A DNA stretch of 64,000 bases from Apodemus sylvaticus (lineage: Eukaryota > Chordata > Mammalia > Rodentia > Muridae). Both the position numbers and the translations under genes were made by a program. Shown in pieces: positions 21,727 through 32,599 of the stretch. The stretch lies in contig NC_067481.1 of assembly GCF_947179515.1 (NCBI RefSeq), positions 7,066,070-7,130,069 of the forward strand, in the 5' to 3' direction. A model generated the notes under the pieces. That model was given only the letters and a program-made list of their open reading frames with translations, ran no database searches and had not been told where the DNA came from. How positions within the stretch are numbered: the first letter of the stretch is position 1; each line of letters opens with the position of its first letter.

Positions 21727-22832
21727 ATACCTCCCCCCAGCCCCCAAATGTATTCATTTTAAAAACCAAAAATGAAAGTCCTAGTAAGGACCCTGCTGCC
21801 CAGACTGCCGTGAGTGTGATCCCTGGTACCTCATGGTAGGAGAGAACTGACTCGGGAGAGGTGGTCTCTGACCCCCACAGGCTCCGTGGAACATTCATGT
21901 GCACACACAAATATAACTTAGTTTTTCTTGATCAGATAAGCTTTGCCCTGGTCAAATTTCCTGGGGGGGGGGAGGCGTCAAAGGGTCGGGAAGAGAGAAG
22001 GACAGACCAGAAGTTGTAATGTTAAAACGCACTTAGCCCCGAGGGAATGGAAGCGCTGAGCAGTCTGGGAGGTATAGCTTAGCAATGGCTTCGTGGCAGC
22101 TGTAGAGGTTCTGGGAAAGGGCTGAGGCTTGAGAGGGGACGGATGGTTTTTATATAACTGAGCGCAGGAAGCATTTGTTTAATGAATGTCTTATCCATGT
22201 GGACTAATTGGTCCCTGTAGTTAATCCTAACAATTCCCTGCTGTTTCTCAATGCTGACTTCACTAAACGCTGCAAGGGGCGGGGCGGGGGGGGGGGGCAG
22301 CACATGCTTGGAGCCAAAGCTGAAGTTTGAAAGCATTTGGAGCAATGTGGAGATTGGACAATTGTGGGGAGCTGTGAAGGAGGAGCCGTTGGGATCAGCA
22401 TGACCTGGGGAACTGCTAACAAGCTTAACAATGGAATTTATTGTTATAACCCCCGACTCAAGTCCAGTGACAGCTCATATCAACTTGGAGGTATTAAATT
22501 TCAGACATGGATTCTCTTGCATGCCAGAACCCTCCTATAGTTTGACTGACCCCTGCCTGACACTAATGACGCTCAATTTTCAAGCTAAAGTGGAATCCAA
22601 ATTCTGGTTTGGGCAAAGCTTATCTGATCAAGAAAAACTAAGTTATATTTGTGTGTGCACATGAATGTTCCACGGAGCCTGTGGGGGTCAGAGACCACCT
22701 CTCCCGAGTCAGTTCTCTCCTACCATGAGGTACCAGGGATCACACTCATGGCAGTCTGGGCAGCAGGGTCCTTACTAGGACTTTCATTTTTGGTTTTTAA
22801 AATAAATACATTTGGGGGCTGGGGGGAGGTAT
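21727..22832. repeat. Inverted repeat: two 222-bp arms, 662-bp spacer
   Basis: The left arm at 21727-21948 and the right arm at 22611-22832 are reverse complements of exactly equal length. I count two mismatches in 222 positions and no gaps. The arms contain a SINE-like stretch (GTGTGATCCCTGGTACCTCA, GAGAGAACTGACTCGGGAGA) plus sequence beyond it. The spacer 21949-22610 is not repeated, contains a G-run at about 22275-22297, and shows no recognised gene. Nothing outside the arms matches. The origin is unresolved: recent inverted duplication, a mobile element with long terminal inverted repeats, or arms kept alike by gene conversion. Confidence 0.95.
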
Positions 22833-22850
22833 AATAAACAACCTTCAGGG

Positions 22851-22998
22851 GCTGGTGATATGGTTCAGCAGTTAAAGGTGCTTGTGGCCAAGCCTGATTG
22901 GTCCTTGGAACCTATATGGCGGAGGATGAGGGCCGACTCCCACGAGTTGTCCTCTGTCCGCCAGACATGCATAGCTCACCTGATACTAATAAACTAGA
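22851..22998 (+). mobile_element. B3/ID-like SINE
   Basis: CAGGGGCTGGTGATATGGTTCAG (head) followed by a diverged tRNA-derived body and ACTAATAAACTAGAGAGAG at the 3' end, directly right of the inverted repeat. Confidence 0.55.
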
Positions 22999-23509
22999 GA
23001 GAGTGAAATGGCTGGGCAGGTGAAGAGCTTTGCTCTTAAGCCTGAGGCTTGAATTCCATCCCCAGAGAGGAAGAAGTGACTCTAGTTCCTCTCTAACCTC
23101 TGTGTGAGTGCATATGTGCGCGCCACACACACATCCACCCGCTATACAGTAAGTAAATAACCCCTGAACTTCTGGCCTAGGGATGGCGCTCAATGCATCT
23201 CAGGGCTCTTCCGTGCCTACCTGCCTGGCGCTCCTCTCAAGGGTCTCCCGTACAATCTGTCATCAGGCATTCCTGGCTTCCCGGTTCCCTCCTGCACCAG
23301 CTTCCTCCCATCCCACTGTGCAGTTTCTCTTTCTGAAGGTCCAGCTCAAAGGCCCGCTCGCCCACCGCGGCCTTCCTAACCTAAGTGTGTGCTCCCTGTG
23401 GACCGACCCATCGCCTCTGCTGCTGTTGTGCTCAGTTGTAAGGTGGTTTACACTGAAAGGCAGGAGCCCTGTGCAAAGCTCTCTGAGAAACGGCTCCTGT
23501 GCTTAGAAG

Positions 23510-23515
23510 TTTATT
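23510..23515 (-). terminator. Mrpl58: Mrpl58 poly(A) signal AATAAA
   Basis: TTTATT on the plus strand gives AATAAA on the transcript strand, 175 nt after the Mrpl58 stop codon. It implies a 3' UTR of about 200 nt. Confidence 0.85.
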
Positions 23516-23689
23516 GCGGCCAGCAATTCATGAGGTGGATAACGGAAGGGGCTGTCCTGGGTGACCGGCAGCCTTCCCTCCAAAGGAATATTCTGGCAGG
23601 GTTCCAATTAATCAGAACGTCTCCCGCGGTGTCGGCTCTCTGCTGAGCTCCCTGGCGCTCGCTCGACTCTGCCAGCAGGGTGGGTGACT

Positions 23690-26600
23690 TCAGTCCACAG
23701 TTGTCCTTCTGCTCATCTTTATGGCGGCGTTTAGTCTTTTCTGTCGCAGCCTCTCCCGATTCATCTTTTCAATCCTGAAAACAAAAGGACAGCAACAAGG
23801 CCATGTGTGCAACCAGTGCTTTTCAACGCTGGGAGCCAAGGGAGCGCGAAGTCCCTCAGCGTCATCAGAAGCCAGATGTACCTGGGCCTGGCCGCCCCTC
23901 GCCCCTCAGCACCTTAGATGTACCTGGGCCTAGCAGCCCCTGCCGGAGGCTTCTGGACTCCCGTGCCCTCTCACCTGCTCGCCCAGCCCTGGTCCCTACG
24001 AGCCCGCTTGCTGCCCGGGTGCTTCTGTACCTGAGTCTCTGCAGCTGAGCATCTTCTTTGGATGGCTCCTTGGGCATCTCGCTGGCCTTGGCAATCATGT
24101 CTCGAATTTTCTGTAGGCATTCTGCCAGATTGCGGAATTGATATCGGCTGCTCTCGGAGGTAAGTACCAGCTCTCCTGCCTTGTTGATCTTATTTTTATG
24201 CTGCCAAGGAGGAAAATAAGGAAAACCCGAAAGGCCCACGAGCCTATTCCCACCCCAGGGATGCACAGGGACAGAAAGCGGGTAGGTACCATGAGGGCAA
24301 TCTTCTGGCGCACAGGCTCTGCAATCCAGTCTGCGCTGGCCAAGTGAAACCTTACTTCAGCCTTGGAATTCACTGTGGATGGGGAGGGAAGAGCGTCGAT
24401 CCTGAGACTCTTAGGAAGGCACAGTGCACAGGCCTCAGGAACAGTCCTGAAGCCAAGGGCAGCTAACCACCCACCAGGAGCCTTCTAGCCTGGGTCAAAC
24501 CGGCCACGTGACAAGCCTGCAAGGCTAAGGAGGCTCCTCAGTGTAAAACATCTAGTTTGCAAATTCTGCTAGGATGCAAATTTCCAAGGTTCCTCATAGG
24601 AGCTTTACTGGACTCTGAAAAGAGTAGGGGGATGGGTTTCTCAGGAGCAAAAGGAACCTGTTCTCCAGGGACCAGAGCAGGCTGCGCTCCCATGCTGTGA
24701 ATTCTCTGTTTACCCTCAAAAACCATCCTAGTCTTAGCAACCCGACCCTAGTCTTAGCAATCGCAGCTGAGAAGCAGACAATCGGGCACATTCAGAAGAG
24801 TAGAAAGGATTATTATAAGCTGGAGGTGTGTGAGCTGAGCAGAAAAACCCCTTTATTCCACAGGAATGTGGACACAGAGTTGCTGAGTTCCCTTAAAGCC
24901 ACAAGGTGCCAGTACCTTTGTTAACGTTCTGCCCCCCAGGACCGCTGCTCCGACAGTAGGATATGTTTAACCGATCTGTGAAATAAAAAGATACACACAT
25001 GAGGATTCCCCCGTAGCCAAACGTGTAGACTGCTAAGTAAGTCACCGTGACTATTACCCCCCCCCCCCCCACACACACACACACACTACAGATCAGTAAA
25101 GCTGGACAGTATTCACAGATGTCAAAACTAAAATCAGGACAACTGACTGCCCACGGCCTCCCAGGGCGGGAGAAGTAAAATTATGACCCAAGTCTAGCAC
25201 ATTTTAACAAATCCTTCTGCTCTGTTTGTCTGTTTGTTTGAAAGTGAAGACTCTTTCAGAGGCTCAAGCTTAGGACAGACTTAGTTTCACACAGTTCATG
25301 GAGGATATGGACTAGAAGCTGGAGGGCAGTGGAGGTGGGGGGGGGGGGGGGAGGCGTGGTCCCTGTAGCGTTGCCACTTGGAGCTGCGGGAGGGAACTGT
25401 GGAGGCAGACTTAGACTACACAGCCAGTCAGACAGGGGCTAGCGGTATTGTTTCTGGTTGTGTGGACAGACCTTCAGTGAGGGAGCTCTGAACCTGAGCG
25501 CAGTCAGTGTGGCCACTAACTATATATCCACAGCTTGTTGCTTGTTTGTTTTGTATAAGAGTAAACTGTCGCTGTCCGCTTACACTCCAGAAGAGGGCAT
25601 CAGATCTCATTACAGATGGTGGTGAGACACCATGTGGTTGCTAGGAATTGAACTCGGGAACTCTGGAAGAGCAATCAGCACTCTTAACTACTGAGCCATC
25701 TCGCTTGCTCCCTTGTTTGGGTTTTTGAGATAGGATTTTTCTATGTAGCCCTGGCAGTCCTGGAGCTCACTTTATAGACCAGGCTGGCCTCGAACTCAGA
25801 GATCCACCAGTCTTGACCCCCCAAGTACTGGAACTAAAAGCCTGTCCCACCAATGCCTGTCTTGTTTATTTTTAAACAGAAAGATGAGATTCCTTTCTCC
25901 CATTTCTATAGCTCATGCAAAAGCCTTGAAAGTGTCTGGGTAGGGAAGACCAGAAGCAGGGAACTGTGAGAACACGAGTGGGTGAACTACAGTAGTTTGG
26001 GTATTAAAGTCTGTGGCACCTCAATGGCAGGAAGTGGCATCTTGAGACTACCTCCCAGATCTCTCTCCTTGGGAAAGCTAGTTAAACCTTGTTCTGACTA
26101 GATAATACAGGTCCCTGGTATTGCAGGGGAATGGCTGTACTCTGGAACCTAGCAACCTTGCATTTAACATGTGGGTCATGCTGGCTGCAGCTGAGTCTGC
26201 TGAAAGAGAATGCTGTGTGATCCTCCAGCAAGCTCAGGAGGCCAGGAGAGGCACCTGCTGCTCCCTGAGCAGAATGCCTGTTTTCCCAGAGACTGTGAGG
26301 AGGCACTTCCTTGGCCTCCAGGCCTGTGGAGAGGCTTCCTGACTCTCTCTCCACTGGCACCCCACTGACAGCTGCAGAGTCCAGGTCTGCCTCCGTGCAA
26401 CAGCACCTTGGCTCTGTGGCCACTGGGTGTCCTATGCCTGTGTTGGAGTCTGTTTCCATGTCACTATAAACAAGGACCATGGAGAGACACATCTTTGCCT
26501 ATCCTCTGTTCCACAGCCCAGAAGATCCATATACCTTTTGATTTTAAAGAGATCCATGCTGGGAAAGATGGTCAACTGAGGTAGGAGGACTTTATGAGAC

Positions 26601-29600
26601 AGCCTGGGCTATGGAGTGAATTCCAAGCTAGCCTGGGTTACATAGTAAGAACATGACTCAGAAAGAACCCAGGCTGTTGGAGGAGCTCAATGCTTTCTTG
26701 GCCACATCTGTGAAACCCTGTCTCTGTCTGCCAAGTACAGAATTTATAGTTTGTTTGTCCTAAGACAGGGTCTCATAGATAGCTCAAGCTGTTCTTGAAC
26801 TTGTTAGCGAGCCAAGGCTGGCCTTGAACTCCAGATCCTCCTGCCTTCATTTTTCAAGTGATGGAATTAGAAGCATGTACCACCTCACCAAGCTTTGACA
26901 GAGAATTCTAAAATTATTCAGTGGGGGAGCCTCTGACATCTGTCCCCTAGCCGCCCAGTTTCCTTTCCTTTCCTTTTTTTTTTCTTTTTTCTTTTTAGAT
27001 AGGATTTCAAACCAAAGTTCAGCTGGCATGGAACTTACCATATAGCATGGCCTCAAACTTACAGCTATCCTCCTGCCTACATCTCCTGAGTGTGCAGTGT
27101 TTCAACTGCACCTAAGTCTTTCTTTTGTTCTCTGAAGACCTCTCACTCTAACAACATTTTGTTGTTTTTAGTTCAGCCACATCCAGCCCGATACACAGGT
27201 TCTTATGTCTTTTTGGATACGTATCTAGCTACCGACAGGACTATGGAAATAGAGAGATACAGACTCAGTCGTATGAGAAGCACACAGGGTGGCTTGTCCA
27301 CACTCCTGGACCTTCCCTCTTCCCACATGACTCAAGCATTATATCATGAAGACAGATTCACATCGAGCCATCACATGTGGTGAGCAGTGCAGTCCACAGA
27401 TGTCGCCTCACACTCTTTATCCGCTATCTAAGCTATGCTGCAGGGTCTCCTTCCACACGCACAGCTGGTCTTTCATAGGTCTGGAGAGATCTAGAAGGAA
27501 CCGATAAGAAATTTGGCAAATGGCTATTTGTGTGTGTGCGGGTGCGCGTGCGCAAGCGCGCGTGTGGTGCTTGGGGCTGACCCCAGGGCCTCTCTCATGC
27601 TAGACAAGTACTACCACTGAGTTAGAGACCTAGCCTAAAATGTCTGACTTTCAAGAAAAATTACTTACCTAGAGGGATGTCACTGTTGGCTTGTTTAGCA
27701 TGCTCCTGTAATGTGATATACATACTGTTAAAGAATGAAGCCACTTGAATAACAATATAAAGCTACAAGTCAAATGTTATATATTTTGGGCTGAACTTTC
27801 TAAAAGTCAAGCCTGACAACCCGAGTCCACCTGTGGCTTCCCTGGGATCAGCATGGTGGAAAGGAAGAGCCAATTCCTGAGTCATCCCCTGACTTACACG
27901 CTTATAAACACACATGCACACTGAAATGCATGGGCATGCACACATATACTCACCCGTTCGTACACTCACACACTCGTGTACACTCGTACACTCACACACA
28001 CACTCATACTCACACACACTAAATTTAATAAACACTTTTAGGAAGCTATGCACTATTGTTTTCAGGCCTCCAAATCTTGCTGTCAAGCCCGTCCCGACTC
28101 AGGCGCTGCCTCTGAAGCCTCCTCTAGCAGATGGAGCTCAAGCCTCCAGCTGTCCCTGTCCTGCCTTCAGCTACTGCTGGGTGCTCCCATTGGCCTGCCT
28201 TGTGGGGAAGGGGTGGATGAGACAGAGAACACATACACACCAATCCTCTCTGCCAACCTGGCACAACCATCCTAGTGGGCCGCCTGTTCCTTCTGGTGCC
28301 CACAGGAAGCCTGCAGCAGAGCAGTCTGCCCTGGACAGGTAGGTCCTGGTTCACCTGCCTGGAGGGCTGGTGACAGACTGAGCTAGCGCCTCGTGTCAGG
28401 CTCCTCCTCACCCCGCTCTTCATTCAGCAGCAGTACCCTCCTCGGGACGGCAAAGTCCAACAAGTACCGCCCCAGGGGCTCCTCTGGCTTCCAAGGAGGT
28501 GTGTCCATCTGCACCTCTCCATGCCTTTATCACTTATCTCTAGAACTGGGGCTGGGGGTGGGCTCCTCACTCTGCTCATGCCGCTCTCTCTGAAGACTCC
28601 GCCTCTGTGCTAAGTCACCCTCCCCAGGTTTCCTCTGGCCTCTTCAGGCCATCTCTGAATATTCCTTTACAGGCACCTATGATGGCTGAAACTCTGATGT
28701 GCCACTGAAGTCTCTCTCTTCCCCCCCCCCAAATATTCCATCCTTCTAAGCTGATGGAAATGCCACCTATAGAGGTGACCCCCAACTTTTGGGCTCCAGT
28801 AAACCTCTTTGTTCAACTCCAGTCCCACAGACTCTGCTTGTTCTCACTTCACTTCCAACCCAGTAGCGAATCCTATAGACTTTCTTCAAAAGATGCCTAG
28901 GATCTAATCACCTGCAAGGCCCCTATTGCACATCCTGTCTTGCCTGTGCTACTGCAATCTCCTCACTCGCCTTCTAGCTACTGCCATTCTCCGGGCTACT
29001 GTCTGCAACACTGTGTAACAGTCAATCTTGTAAAACTAAGTTGTGCCATTCCATTCCTGGCCACACCCACTTCTCTCTTTAGCGTCCCTTCAGCAGACTG
29101 CCCTGCTCAGCCACACTTGTTCAGCATGCTCCTGTTCTGAAGTGGTTGTACCTGCTCTGCTTGGGACACTTGCCTCTCGAGTATTCTCCTTTTTTCCTCC
29201 TTCTAGGTCTTTGTATGTGACAAGGTCTCATATAATCCAGCCTGGCCCTGAGCCAATTTTCCTGCCTCTGCCTCAAGTGCTGGGTTACAGATGAGGGCCA
29301 CTGTGCCCCACTTCCAGGCTTTCCCAGATCACTCTACTTAAAAACTTCAACTCTAAGCCGGGTTTGTTGGTATGTACCTGTAATCTCAGTACTTGAGAGG
29401 CAGGAGGATCACTGTAATTAGAGATCAATCAGCCAGGGCTTTTAAAGAGCCTTTCTCACAACAAACAAATAGGCCAGTATAGTGACACATGCCAGTAATC
29501 CTCACATTTGGGGGATGAAGGTGAAAGGCTCAGGAGCTCATAGCCACCCACAGCTACGTAGCAAGTTCGAGGCTAGCCTAGGTCATATGAGATCCTTTGT

Positions 29601-30478
29601 CAAAACAAACAACAAACCTACAACTGTATCTCTAGCTTCGCCTCTTCCTTCTGGGTCTGATTATCTCTAACGTATCATAAGCAGTGTTGGGCTTATTCAT
29701 TTATTTTTGTCTGGCGCCGAGCTCCTAAGCCTTAGGATTTCTGTTTTACTACAGTCTGCCCCAAATTTGCACTGTGCTAACAGCATGCTCTCAAGAGAAG
29801 TCTGCTGAATGAGGTGCGAGTGAATGACTGAAAATACTCGATGTTTTTTCAATCCTATGGGTGCAGCTCAATAGATGTCCTCTTTTCTGCTCAAGCCCCA
29901 CACAGTGTGATTACACGCAGCAGGCTAAACATCGATCTTTATGTTACTAGGGGCAAAAGACTGGGCAACGTTCCAACTTGCGGACCTCAGCTTTTACTGT
30001 CCACTTTTAGGGTCCATAATGCACATCTTCCCATAGAATGTGAGCCTGAGGACCGGGCAGCAAGCGTGGAAAAGCTGGTGATCTTGAAAGACGCGTATGG
30101 GGAGGGCTCTCTCCCAGGGCCGCGAGGTTTCACACCCAACAGTTCCAGCCTCCGCCCCCTGCCCCCCTCCCGTTGCTAGGACGACCAGTTCCTCCCGGGG
30201 CAACCTTAAGGTTCCACGCTGCCCGGCTGGCTTCCTCGCGTCACCTAGCAGCGAGAAGAACCGCCCTTTCCGTCCCGCCTTTCTCGGCTCACCGGGACCT
30301 TCCAGGCGGTTTCCACGCCCTTGGACTCGGGGTAAAGTTTGTCCAGGCTGTAGATGCTCTGGAAGCTTGCGCCGTCTACCTGTCTGTGCAGAGCCCGGCG
30401 AGCACAGCACGCGGGCGGCGGGAGCAACAAGGTTCCAGTTCGGCTCAGGCCCCAGCGTAGGCCCCAGGCGGCCGCCAT
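23690..30478 (-). CDS. Mrpl58: Mitoribosomal peptidyl-tRNA hydrolase MRPL58/ICT1 (6 exons, 206 aa)
   Basis: Exons on the minus strand are 30293-30478, 27669-27705, 24916-24975, 24290-24372, 24031-24200 and 23690-23774, 621 nt including TGA with GT-AG junctions throughout. The first about 30 residues ([16 protein letters not shown]..., several Arg, no acids) look like a mitochondrial targeting peptide. The catalytic GGQ lies in [11 protein letters not shown] at about residues 84-94. A helical region ([21 protein letters not shown]) and a very basic tail ([20 protein letters not shown]) follow, as expected for ribosome binding. Family knowledge: ICT1 is an integral protein of the large mitoribosomal subunit and a release-factor-like hydrolase that frees peptides on stalled ribosomes. 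Exon 2 codes only 12 residues. The lengths agree with the known 206-aa product. The start lies in a CpG island at 30.1-30.6 kb. Confidence 0.97.
25056..25085. repeat. Poly-C/(AC)n tract in Mrpl58 intron 2
   Basis: A C-run followed by (AC)n about 80 bp upstream (transcript sense) of the Mrpl58 exon 3 acceptor. A separate G-run lies at about 25337-25351. Confidence 0.85.
25541..25711 (-). mobile_element. B2 SINE
   Basis: Reverse-oriented B2 with blocks CCAGAAGAGGGCATCAGATC and AACTACTGAGCCATCTCGC, in Mrpl58 intron 2. A B1 of the same orientation abuts it. Confidence 0.9.
25712..25859 (-). mobile_element. B1 SINE abutting the B2
   Basis: Reverse-oriented, diverged B1 (GTAGCCCTGGCAGTCCTGGA, AGGCTGGCCTCGAACTCAGA). 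A short CTTGTTT is seen on both sides. Confidence 0.85.
26755..27113 (-). mobile_element. Two diverged B1-like SINEs
   Basis: Reverse-oriented blocks at about 26755-26895 (AAGACAGGGTCTCATAGATA) and about 26985-27113 (GGCCTCAAACTTACAGCTAT) are strongly diverged from B1 and separated by a pyrimidine run. Both lie in Mrpl58 intron 2. Confidence 0.5.
27940..28021. repeat. (ACTC/CACA)n degenerate simple repeat
   Basis: CACACTCATACTCACAC-type units in Mrpl58 intron 1, about 240 bp upstream of exon 2 in transcript sense. Confidence 0.75.
28022..30292. other. Mrpl58 intron 1, mostly unremarkable
   Basis: No gene is recognised. Diverged B1-like pieces occur near 29205-29310 (minus) and 29358-29605 (plus). 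The right end from about 30.1 kb belongs to the CpG island. Confidence 0.5.
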
Positions 30479-30620
30479 GTTCTCCTCCCAGGACCGCTTC
30501 CGGTGCGCACTTCCTCGTGGTGCGCACTTCCTCGTGGTCCGCCAGCCTTCGCTGCTCTCACGACTTGAGTTCCGCCAGGTTTCTTGCGCTCTGGGCTTGC
30601 CACCTTGGCCATGATAGTGG
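30479..30620 (-). promoter_or_regulatory. Mrpl58: Mrpl58 CpG-island promoter with a 17-bp tandem duplication
   Basis: Directly upstream of the Mrpl58 ATG, TGCGCACTTCCTCGTGG is present twice back to back at 30504-30520 and 30521-30537. On the transcript strand each copy gives a GAGGAAGTGCGC ETS-type core, and a third core CCGGAAGCGG lies next to them at about 30495-30503. No TATA box is seen. ETS/GABP sites are usual for mitochondrial-protein genes. Confidence 0.8.
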
Positions 30621-30835
30621 TAGTGATGGAGGTGGTGGGCACCCAGCTGACATCCGGAAGAGGTTGGCCAGCAGATAGAGACCACCCACGGAAGATTCTT
30701 CTTAAAAAGATTCCTGTATGGGGTCGGGCTGAGTGGTGCTCACCTGCAGTCCCAGCACTGCGCTCAAGGCTAAGGCAGATGTGAGCCTAACCTATTTACA
30801 TAGTGAGCCCCTGTCATAAAAATAATAAATACATG

Positions 30836-30967
30836 ACTGGGTGTGGTGCACGCCTTTAATCCTATTACATGAGAGGCAGAGGCAAGCGGACTGAGGCCTG
30901 GCTGGTCGACAAAGCGAGTCCAGGACAGCTGAGGCTGTCTTAGAAACCCTGTCTTAGAAAACCATTA
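30836..30967 (+). mobile_element. B1 SINE (diverged)
   Basis: GACTGGGTGTGGTGCACGCC head, a B1 body with several deletions and an A-rich end with AATAAATAC-type sequence. Confidence 0.8.
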
Positions 30968-31099
30968 AAGTAAATGTATAAATACATAAACAAACCCTGG
31001 ATCCTGGGTCCCAGAATCATCCTTTTCTCTCTTTGAGTCTGTTCTCCTCACCTGGACCCTTCAGCAGCCTGACCCTTCACACAGCAAGAAGATCCTACC

Positions 31100-31119
31100 A
31101 GCTTAGCTTAGCTTAGCTT
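31100..31119. repeat. (AGCTT)4 pentamer repeat
   Basis: Four perfect AGCTT units in tandem. Confidence 0.9.
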
Positions 31120-31269
31120 ATCCTACCCTCTCCTATCCCTTTCTCAGTGTGTGAGCCACATCCCTAGCTTGCTTTAGATAGATGGGTGGATAGACAGACA
31201 AAGAAACAATCAACCAATCTTTGAGTGTATGGTTTTGAGTTTAATGGTTGGTTTTGTGGTATTTATTTA

Positions 31270-31279
<10 letters not shown>

Positions 31280-31341
<62 letters not shown>

Positions 31342-31492
31342 CTTATTTGGTTTTTCGAGACAGGGTTTCTCTGTGTAGCCTTGGCTGTCCTGGAACTCAC
31401 TCTGTAGACCAGGCTGGCCTTGAACTCAGAAATCCACCTGGCTCTGCCTCCCAAGTGCTGGGATTAAAGGTGCACCACCACCGCCCGACTTG
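31280..31492 (-). mobile_element. B1 SINE whose tail is a (CT)n(AT)n microsatellite
   Basis: B1 body in reverse orientation at about 31345-31489. Its 3' side is a (TC)n run (31276-31310) and an (AT)n run (31311-31338). The duplication GGCAGGTCTC is found at 31270-31279 and 31493-31502, which encloses both the microsatellite and the B1 as one inserted unit. Confidence 0.88.
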
Positions 31493-31857
31493 GGCAGGTC
31501 TCAATTATGTAACCCAAGTTGGCCTGGAACTCAATGTATACAGCATGTTGCCTGTCCCTCTCTCCAGAGCATTGGTATTAAAAGCTAACCCAAACAGGTC
31601 TGTCTTTTGCTTGTGTTTAGCTTAAGCTAGCCTTGAACTCCTGACCCTCCTGTCTCTACCTCATAGGTGTTCAGATTAGTACCACTACTCAAGGCCCAGT
31701 CTTATGTTCTAACGTATTGCCTGTCTCCAAGCTGGAATGTAAGGACTCTGCTCTATCCCAGACACAGAGTGTGTCACGTCACAGACGTGTCAGGGATGTG
31801 GATCAAGTGAGTCCCGTGGCACTTCACTTTTTTGTTGTTCTTTGAGTTTTGTTTTTT

Positions 31858-32009
31858 GTTTTTTGTTTTTTTTCATGACAGTATTTCTGTGTAGCCTTGA
31901 CTGTTCTGGAACCTGATCTGTAGACCAGGCTGGCCTTGAACTCCTAGAGATGCACCTGCTCTACCTCCTGATGGCTGGGATCAAAGGCAAGTGCCACCAT
32001 GCCCGGCAG
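31858..32009 (-). mobile_element. B1 SINE (diverged)
   Basis: Reverse-oriented B1 (GTAGACCAGGCTGGCCTTGA, GCCACCATGCCCGGC at the right end) with a (TTTTG)n tail on the left. Confidence 0.88.
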
Positions 32010-32361
32010 CAAGTCATTTTGTAAGTTGAGTTTCAGTCAAGTTGAATCAACTTCAGGCTTTTTGTTTTTTATCCAGAAAACAGCCTTATAAGCCGCCCCC
32101 AGCCACGTGAGAGTCGTGATGGATGGATGGATGGCTTACACCCAGCCAGGGATGGGAGGCAGATCACTGGAGGGAAGCCGTTCTAAACACAGGCCTCTTC
32201 CCTCCCTCAAGCTTTAAGGAGCAGTGTAGTGGGTTCTTCTAGCCACTAAAAACACACTGGAGAGTAGGTACGGAATTCAGAAGACTGCAGGCTGGGTAGG
32301 GTTGCTTCATAGTGGTGTTGAGGCGATACATTCTAATGCTAAGGCTACAAGTAAGACAAGC

Positions 32362-32537
32362 ACTGGGCAGTGGTGGCGCACGCCTTTAATCCCAGCACTT
32401 GGGAGGCAGAGGCAGGCAGATTTCTGAGTTCGAGGCCAGCCTGGTCTACAGAGTGAGTTCCAGGACAGCCAGGGCTACACAGAGAAACCCTGTCTTGAGA
32501 AAAACAAAAAACAAAACAAAACAACAACAAAAAACCC
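32362..32537 (+). mobile_element. B1 SINE with target-site duplication
   Basis: Nearly consensus B1 with a (AACAA)n tail. AAGACAAGC is repeated at 32353-32361 and 32538-32546. Confidence 0.94.
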
Positions 32538-32599
32538 AAGACAAGCGATGTTTAAAAGTGACTAATCCTTGGCTAAGTTCCTTGGTTGTGGTTGTGTAT

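Noticed and set aside
21469..21762. 97-aa plus-strand frame just after the tRNA cluster
   Set aside because: No family motif, and its C-terminal end runs into the left arm of the inverted repeat; most likely chance.
30097..30685. Open frames up to 193 aa around the Mrpl58 first exon
   Set aside because: Composition shadows of the CpG island; only the frame with [13 protein letters not shown] matches a known protein and joins properly to the next exon.
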